DNA from: Branchiostoma floridae
Taxonomy: Eukaryota > Chordata > Leptocardii > Amphioxiformes > Branchiostomatidae
Length of the DNA stretch: 64,000 nt
Assembly: GCF_000003815.2 (NCBI RefSeq)
Contig: NC_049984.1
Coordinates: 6,167,868-6,231,867 of the forward strand
Direction: 5' to 3'
Shown piece by piece: positions 56,332 through 64,000 of this stretch. Under the pieces are notes generated by a model. The model ran no database searches. It had not been told where the DNA came from and worked only from the letters and a program-made list of their open reading frames with translations. Numbering within the stretch: the stretch's first letter is position 1; the number at the start of each line of letters is the position of its first letter. The position numbers and the translations under genes are program-made.

Positions 56332-58055
56332 CGAACTGTAATTCAGATTCTTTGGAAATGATTCTGCGCGTGACGCAGCGGAACAGAAAACAGAGTGATC
56401 AGGTTTCTGTCATATTAGGCCGTCTTTGTTGATCGCCCAAAGGTCACCCTATTTTTCGATCGCCTGAAAATCTAAAGTATTCGGGATTCGATCCATAAAA
56501 TCGAGCGATGATGGAGAGAACACCGATTGCTTTTTTGTGCTGTGGCCTTTACGGATTGGCATAACACAGAAATCATTATGACATGCTGAATATAATGGGA
56601 CTTTCTAATGAACATCCCCTCCCCTCCTTGCCTTGGAAAAGTTAGAAGTTATGCGGAATGCAACGGGGACACCATTCTTTTTTTTTCTTTTTAACACGTT
56701 TCTTATTTCCAGTTTCAAGTACAATGAGTACATACATACAGGGACACCATTCACAATTACAATTAATTACATGTACGTGTCCTGCGGCGGTCACACGAGG
56801 ACACTAATTGAGAACATTTGTCACCGCAGATTTCTTTTCGAAGCCTTAAAGTGACATACTGTATCTACGAAATTGGTTTAAGTCAGGGTAAAATGATTTA
56901 CTTGAAGAGACTATAATGTTATTGACTTTCTGTCCAGAACGGGCGCTCGTTTACGTCTGACCAATAATTGGAAATCATGTTTGCTAACCAGTCTTCTTGA
57001 ACATAAAAGAGACAAATGTCAGAAATTGGTGTCAATCAACGAGAAAATGATGTACTCGAAAAGATTGTAATGTCATTGTCTTTCTGACAACGGTCCGGAT
57101 CCAGTATAAGCGCTCTTCACACGCAACGTTTGTTTCCACTAGGACGTCGCACTCGCCGCGCTCTCTCTGCGACATAGAATTTGACAGATCGCTCAACGTA
57201 TTGTATAGAAAAGAATCTTTTAACACCTTCTTTTGTTGTCCTCTCAGTCTCACTTTTACATGCTGTTTGATATACCCAGTAAGAAATCAAAGGTTTCACA
57301 TATCCTATTTAGGTCGCAGTGAGAGCGCATCGCGACCGCCGTCTTGTAGAAAGAAGGTCTAAATAAGCTTGAAATCTAAAAGAGACAAATGTTCGAAATT
57401 GGTTTCAATCAGGGAGAAAATGATGTACTCGAAAAAATTATAATTCCAACGTGTTCTGTCAATGGTTCAGACCCGTTGTATTAATTGCAGATGGGTAGTC
57501 TCTTCAAGGCAGTCCGTCAATGGTGGAAATAAGCTAGATAAATGGCTCAAATGAAGTAAGATTCAAAAGAAGAAACTGTAGAAATAGAGTACTTGTACAT
57601 GTAATTTAGCCGATGACGCAGAGACCATGCTTCATGAAACACCGTTTAACCCCAAAGCATGTAATCATGGTATTCCACGCGCACTTCGGTCCCCTACGAA
57701 CTAAGTAGTAACGAGCTGAGGACATGGTTCTAGCGGACGATTATCTTAGTCAGTTCAAGGAGACCTTACGCTGGCAGCCGCGCTATGTACAAGTATACAG
57801 AGAGGGAGGATACAGAGAGGGGGCGACAGGAATCCCAAGTTACTTTGAAAAGAGAGGGGTTTAGAAATTCCCTAGCTGCCAAAATCGTCTGTGTTCCCGG
57901 TCCCGACATAGCGGATATAAAATACACTAGTTTTTTTTTATTGCATCATCCTGTGCCAAGCTTTATTTTCATCATTTGGGGGTAAGTTTGTATGGCTTGA
58001 ACTTTTGATTCTTGAGATAATTGCATATTTTCCCCTCAACTCTCCCATTGGATCA
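56332..58055. other. Intergenic, little recognised
   Basis: Two related segments (56880-56960 and 57360-57450, with AAATGATTTACTTGAAGAG / AAATGATGTACTCGAAAA, and a third near 57040) form a loose direct repeat. GTCGCAGTGAGAGCGC at 57313 belongs to the family at 29340. Confidence 0.4.
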
Positions 58056-58059
58056 CATG

Positions 58060-58425
58060 TATTACTGTGGAAAATCGTAATTGCTGCGTCGGTGTAGTTT
58101 CTGCAAATTCCGCATGTGGCGCCCTGGTATATGTTCGGACTTCGGAGCATCAACGCCCGTCGAAGGACAGCTTCACCCTGAAGACTGCTTCCGGATCCAG
58201 CGTGACGTACTTACCGGACATCCGGACCTGGACATCGGGGTGGGGGTCGGCAGGAGGAGTGACGAGACGCTGTCCGATCTGCGTCTGTGTTAGCTTTGCA
58301 TACATAGCCCACTGTATAGAGTTGTCATAGCAACATTGCGAGTCTGGCAAAGTGCCACGGCCCCAAACCGCACAGGTGTACTTCCTCGCAAATTCGAAAG
58401 GCGGCAGTTCCCCCAAACACACAGG
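58060..58425 (-). pseudogene. Decayed VWD-domain fragment
   Basis: From an acceptor at 58279 the minus strand reads IGQRLVTPPADPHPDVQVRM, then SGKYVTLDPEAVFRVKLSFDGR, then loses frame. Another frame continues IYQGATCGICRNY. Upstream (58340-58425) there is a trace of the preceding VWD exon (GRGTLPDSQ, compare GHGTYTLAQTCPDS). It and 26321-26610 share flanking intron sequence. Confidence 0.75.
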
Positions 58426-58429
58426 AACA

Positions 58430-59655
58430 GTCCTGAAGGGATGGGGTGTGCTGCTATACTGTGAAGGTATTCCTGATATTGAATCTTTTTATTAGTTTCC
58501 TTCTTTTTGAATAAAATTATTCCATCTACAAGTCAAATGACTAGATTGTGCTTGAAGCACACATGCATATGCGGTGTTCATGAAGGTAAAATTAAGGTAA
58601 AGATTAGTGACATAAAATCTGCATTGTTTGATTGTGTTATGATTATTTAGTAGTGAAAAATGTCACCATATACAAGGCCCTGCCAGTCCAACGGCTAGGG
58701 GCCGTGTAAGAAAGGTCAACATGAGCGTGTGAGTGGGCAGTTAATGTTTGAAAAGCATATGGATTCTTGACTTATTACAACAATACCTAGTATTCATAGC
58801 AATAGTGGAAGAACAACTTCAATGACAGACGGATATCAACGTGAAGCGTGTAGCTGGGTTTATTGCAGCTAAGTTGTGAAAGTGAGCAAAAGGCAGAATT
58901 AAAGAAAAATTGAAGTTGGTTTTGAACAAGTTTCAACCCGATCAAATAAGGCTGCATGGAAATTTAACCGTTAATTGTACGAAAGAACAACTTATTACAA
59001 GATTTGACGAAATGAAAGCTTCCATTCTTTCGGATTCCTGTACTTTTGAATATTTGTTTTAACTTCTTATTGTATGTTTTCATTCTGTGACTGCTGATAA
59101 TATTTCTATCTTTAGTTAGATAACTTAAAGCCGTTTTGCATTATTCAACTAAAACAATAATGAATTTTACTTACTTTAACAAGTGCAAGCAGCACAACAG
59201 TAGCCTTACACAAGAGTACAACTTGATACAAGCAAAAATATACTACAATCAGCATGACTCAAACACTAATCAATATCTGTTCACCCTAAATCAGACATTA
59301 TTTCTTAGCTTATCAATAAGCTTTCTACAATATTTGAATCAAGATAAGCTAGTTCGATCGTCGTCGTCGAATAGTGTATCTACTCCAGTCAAAATATCTT
59401 AATCTTAAAATAGACCATGGACAAAATTGGGACACCAGACAAAGTCTACTAGAAAGTAAAAGAGAGACACAATACTTAAGATGATAATTTTTACTAGATC
59501 TTTATATCTTTGTGGATAACGATATACAAGGTTTCTTAATTTGTAGCTAATCTGCAGTAATAGAAGCAAAGCGATTCAACTATCAGCATGCATTAGGCGG
59601 AAGTTCTTCCAGGTGACATTTGTCCGGTCCTGGTCATCTCAGCCTGCTCGGCATC
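58430..59655. other. Intergenic, nothing recognised
   Basis: AT-rich. An ORF at 59136-59402 has no family resemblance or splice support and looks like chance. Confidence 0.4.
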
Positions 59656-59658
59656 AGC

Positions 59659-62600
59659 TCAGGGGTTGTACATTGTTGTCATTATCGGAGATGTGGCCTT
59701 GGTTCCTAACAAATGGAGACAGAAACTTTGTCATCTACTTACAAGGCGAGAAATACGGCATGTTGTTTAACCAGATTGAGATGGATTGAGGTGAATTTGT
59801 CCTGAATGATTTGTGTGGTCATAGAAATCATTACTCTTCACAAATAAGGCTCTTGTGGTGACAAAGAGGCAATAATTGAAATCTTGTGTGTGTATCGTAG
59901 AACGTGTCATAGGACGTATAGCTTTTTGCACATGAATGATGGAATTGTCTTTGATATATATCTAAAGATCAATATCGCATGAATGAAAGCTAATTAATAA
60001 CAATTTGCTCATGTTTTATACCTATCTATTTGATTTTTCCATTTACCACAACACTGACGAGCACATGCGTTGCCTCTATCGAAAAGAACACTATTTCATC
60101 ACAAACTCCGATTCGACCACTCACCTCCAACGTCCTTGCGGTTCGCCGAACGTGCACGAGCTAGGCGGACGCGCCAGGCGAGGAACACGAGTACTGCAGC
60201 CAGTAGACCCAGCATCACAGCCAGGACCGCCCACATGTACACTGTTGGGGAGGTTGCCACCACCGCTGGGGAGGGGGTGGGGGGTTGGGCGGCACGAAGT
60301 GCAAACAAGTGTTACAGCATGCATAAATAAACTTTTTAGTGACGTAAGTATTTCATTTGGTTGGAGTGTTGTGCTATCTGCTTTTTTTCTGAAGTTCGTC
60401 ATCAAAATACGTGTTCTATCTGAATTCAAATTCGTTTCTGTGGGATGTACAGGTGAACTCTCCAATGCAAATTTACTCTTTTTCATCCGTTGCCTTTCAT
60501 GAGAAGAACAGGTAGTATAGATCTTAATACTAGTACTCACGATGTTAGCCAAACCTTTTTATATATAACTATCGGTGCAGCGTATTAAAGAGCGCCAATT
60601 GTACCTTTCTGGCAAACGCGGCCTGGGAAGTCGCCAAACTCTGCTGAACGATCTTCATATCCATCCAGACATGCGCACTTGAAGTAGCCGACAGCGTTGT
60701 GGCACGTGGCGAAGGTAGAGCAGTCGTTGTCCACGGGTGAAGCACATTCGTCATAATCTGGGCAGAATAGAACAATAGATGTGAGTTTTTTTATACGTGG
60801 GAAGGATCTTCCAGCGTAAACTCTTCTGTCGCGAGCATAAATGTGTACGGCTAAGTATTTCTACACAGGGTCGACAAAACAGATATCGTGTCGAAGACAC
60901 TAGGGCTGCATTAACCATAGACCATAGGAAGCACTATATCAGGTCTGGGCATCTGTGAGCTCGTGGCATCTTGCCAGAGCTGAGGTTTGGGGCGAGGATC
61001 TCAAAGTCCACGCGTGACAAAGATCTTTCCGTGTAAATTCTTCAGTAGCTAGGAACGAGCATAAATGGCCATGGATAAGCATCTACAGACTTTGTCGACC
61101 AAAACAGATCAATTCGCAGACCATATTCAATTTAGTCAATAGTAACCTCAGATCCGCACGAGTTAGCATGTTGCTTGTCAACTGCTCGCTATAGGGACAC
61201 TAGAAAGTGATCCAGCAGCACCTCAAGATTAAGCTTCGTGCACCTTGGAATTGCTAAGCTGAACTGCAAGCTCACTACGTACCTGAGACACGATGGCCCT
61301 GCTCGTGTTCGATCAGAAGGTGCGTCCCGTTGTGAGCCTTGGCCAGTTTCTTCAGGGATTCCTGGAGAATGTAGGGCACGTCGTCCCCAGCTTCCAGGAA
61401 CAGGGTGCTGTCGTCAGACAGGTACAGGTTGTAGTGGGCAATGATACTTCCCGGAACGAACTCACGAATGTCCATGTCTACAAACTCGTTCTTGGTCAGC
61501 TCGCCCTTGCCGTAGAGGTCTTTTACCTGAGAAAATACACTTGTTTGTCAAACCAGAGAATAGTAGAAACGGTAGTAATAACTAACGACTGCCCATGCTG
61601 CCAAGAAAAATAACATATAACATTGATGACACACAATTCGGTACACGTTATCGTTATAAGAAAGGAATCGCACTTGAAGTCAACAAATCATGACCACAGA
61701 CCTCCTCCTACATGTCTTAGTTATATACCATTCCACCAGCAGGACAGATATTAAGTTTGACAGATCTTTCAATAAGTTGCACGGACACTGACCAGAAACA
61801 CTGACACTATTCATATCTCCATTTTTTCATGGAGGTAATAACAGGGCTCTAACTCTTACCACGTTGCGAACCTCCTTCACGAGGTTTTTAAATTCTTTGG
61901 AGTTACTGTCGTGGAGCTCTTCGTAAAATTCGTCTGCCAGGAGACGCGTGACCACGGAGTAAGTGAAGAAACCTGTAAAGTTGGTAAAAGAGAGTAATGT
62001 AAGGCAAAACGTAGATATGCCAATATAGCTAAGTCGTCTACTTGTGCGCAAAGGAACTTGTAAACAATGCACGTCAAACATGGTGGAAGATGAAACACAT
62101 TTTATTTTAAACTGTTCCTTCTACGATCAAGAAAGAGAAGAGATTGGTTGCAAGGTACAACGAGTAAAATGGTAACTAGTGTCTATTCTATACATCTATG
62201 TTTCTACATAGGGTTGAATTCTTCTTTGGAAGCAGTGGCTGATGAAAACTCCCACGTTTCTAATGATTAGTAGGTCCTGTGATTAAACACATAACTAACC
62301 TCGGCAAGTTCCCTCCACGTCTTTGTAGGACGGCTTGCAAGGACACTCGTATCCGCCAGTGGTCTCCTTGCATTCCCTCTTCTCTCCACAGTCAACAGTC
62401 TGACAAATATCTGTATTAAAAGTAAGGTTTTCACGTACTTAGAATGTCATTTGTTTCATGAATGTATCACTGGAAATATAACGTTACAACATAGAAAGTT
62501 CATGATGACGTTTGAGTGTTTATTTCACAGTACGCAGTATGAAGATAAACAAAAAACAACAACACATGACTAGCGATGTTCCAGTCAATGTCACATTCTT

Positions 62601-64000
62601 CAGAACTACTACTGCAGATACCATTGGGCATCTTTTTCAACGACGCGCAGTATTTTGATAGCTACCGGGTTTATCAGAAAACGAATAGTTCGCAAAAACA
62701 ACATATCCGGTTGAGATTCAATGAATATTCTTCAGAATAGCATCTTAGGCTCGGTTTTGGTGAAAAACATCGGCGAAATTTGAGACGACGTTGGGTTGAG
62801 TGGCGTAACGGTATTCGGCTCAGGACCAACTGGTCCCGGGTTAAAATCCTGTCATGTCACCTACGTAGTGCCCTTCAGAAAGGCACTTATCACGACTTTC
62901 CTTAATCCACCCAGGTGTAAAAATGGGTATTTGACTTTGATTAGGGAGGTAAAAGGTGGTCAAGCCTCAAGTCAAAAGTCTACCTTTACATTCAGACTGT
63001 TCGTTGTATGTGGCACTATAGAAATAAGCTATAGGCATATCGTCTAAAAGCAAATAGATATGAAAAAATGTTGAAAACGCCTTGAGCAGAAACGAGAGTT
63101 AATCTTACCGTCGCAATCTCCGTCCTCGTCACACTCCAATGCCTCGCACTTGATGTTATTCCCCTCTTCGCAGACGCAGTTCTTCCCGTCTTCTCCAAAG
63201 CGTTCTCCGAGCTACAACAAAAAAGTCACAGTGACCTATCCAAAATCTGCTAAACACAGAAACACAAGGATGCAATTTCATGAAATATTCTGGATTTGAA
63301 TGCAATCATTAATGGGCATGATGATCGATAGGAAGTTATCGTAATTTGACTTAAAGACGAAAAATACAATTGATGAAAGTGCACTAACCGTAAAATAGCG
63401 TCCGTCGCTATGGGTGCAGCCACACTGGTCCTCCGGCACGCAGTTTTGTCCGCTCAGGACAAAGCCGGGATCACACTCACAGCCCTCCACACAGCCATGG
63501 TCCTGGGGACAGCCGCTAGTAGTGCCTCTGGCGCAGGTTTCTGGGCAGGAACTGGTGCATGACGAGTATTGGCTGTTTGGCGGGCATTGTCCGGCTGTTT
63601 GTTGTATATAGTGAAAAAGAAAAACATTAAACTTTAGAAGTTATTATGAAACATGGAACGATGTGTTTGAAAGCCAAAATTTACACCATGGAATATCTGT
63701 TTTATAATTAGAATATGATGCGCGATCAACAGTGTCATTGAAAAGACAACAAAACACCACACACAAATATGAATTTCGTTGAGAAATCTGACAAATATTT
63801 GGTCGCTCATTAGTCGCTGAGCATTCGCAGCCTCTGGTGAAAGGAGGTATAACCCACCATATGAAGGGATGCGCATGGAAGAACTTACGACAAAGACTGT
63901 GATCTCTCCAGAAGAACGAATGCACGCCTGCTTCCACGCATGCGTCAGCGTACGTCTCGAAGTCCTCGCAAAGCCCGACGACGTCTCCGTTCCTCGCGCA
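59659..64000 (-). CDS. Membrane protein: (VWD)-C8-TIL-E-EGF-SEA-EGF-TM, 3' part
   Basis: Exons: complement(59659-59705, 60125-60265, 60605-60757, 61283-61526, 61860-61972, 62300-62410, 63109-63211, 63389-63594, 63889->64000), 409 aa visible, phases consistent. Order: end of C8 (CARNGDVVGLCEDFETYADA), TIL (CPPNSQYSSC ... CVEGCECDPGFVLSGQNC), E (LGERFGEDGKNCVCEEG), EGF (DICQTVDCGEKREC), SEA with the FVPGSII element typical of SEA autoproteolysis (G-S), EGF (DYDECASPVDNDC), one transmembrane helix (VYMWAVLAVMLGLLAAVLVF), basic stop-transfer residues and a ~25-residue tail ending TTMYNP. VWD must lie beyond the right edge. Paralogue of the gene at 32861-46435. A SEA plus TM layout suggests a shed or mucin-like surface protein; ligand unknown. 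Confidence 0.87.
62788..63045 (+). repeat. tRNA-derived SINE
   Basis: GAGTGGCGTAACGGTATTCG (A box), then CCCGGGTTAAAATCC (decayed B box), then the shared body AGGCACTTATCACGACTTTC, ACCCAGGTGTAAAAATGGGT. In the intron between the EGF and E exons of the minus-strand gene. Confidence 0.65.

Noticed and set aside
60005-60502. 165-codon plus-strand ORF
   Set aside because: Antisense shadow of the transmembrane exon and flanking introns of the minus-strand SEA-EGF-TM gene.

Overview
The window is eukaryotic nuclear DNA: intron-rich genes with GT-AG splicing, many small TIR elements, SINEs and LINE fragments. Vertebrate-like NUP93 beside expanded VWD/C8/TIL/CCP/SEA secreted-protein genes points to an invertebrate deuterostome, most likely a lancelet (amphioxus, Branchiostoma). 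That assignment is inference; no marker gene proves it.

Layout. (1) 18-24504, + strand: the last 16 exons of NUP93, a nuclear-pore scaffold nucleoporin; the gene begins upstream of the window. Its next-to-last intron (8198-24041, 15.8 kb) is almost filled by a 15.2-kb structure (8847-24020). That structure has matching termini flanked by TA, and inverted arms built from a 51-bp minisatellite (about 42 and about 24 copies). Its core holds a 146-bp satellite, a LINE reverse transcriptase fragment, MITEs and two exon-like fragments, one of them a protein-kinase catalytic loop. (2) 24505-32860: intergenic, with a SINE, a broken VWD exon and two independent tandem triplications. (3) 32861-46435, + strand: a 27-exon gene for a large secreted protein: signal peptide, two VWD-C8-TIL-E assemblies, EGF, ten CCP/sushi domains, EGF, and half a SEA domain that stops at the SEA cleavage position. 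(4) 48536-50948, - strand: a four-coding-exon gene for a signal-anchored protein with a furin-type site and one VWD domain. (5) 50949-59658: intergenic, dense in MITEs and SINEs, with another decayed VWD exon. (6) 59659-64000, - strand: the 3' part of a C8-TIL-E-EGF-SEA-EGF-transmembrane gene running off the right edge.

Genes 3, 4 and 6 form a local cluster of VWD-type extracellular proteins. Two share an almost exon-for-exon C8-TIL-E-EGF...SEA layout but end differently: one secreted and cut short within SEA, the other membrane-anchored with a full SEA domain. They are plausible paralogues for extracellular matrix, mucus or innate defence, but function cannot be read from sequence alone. Coding exons were placed by hand from homology, splice consensus and reading phase; phases agree at every junction except one (exon 9/10 of the 32.9-46.4 kb gene), which is flagged.
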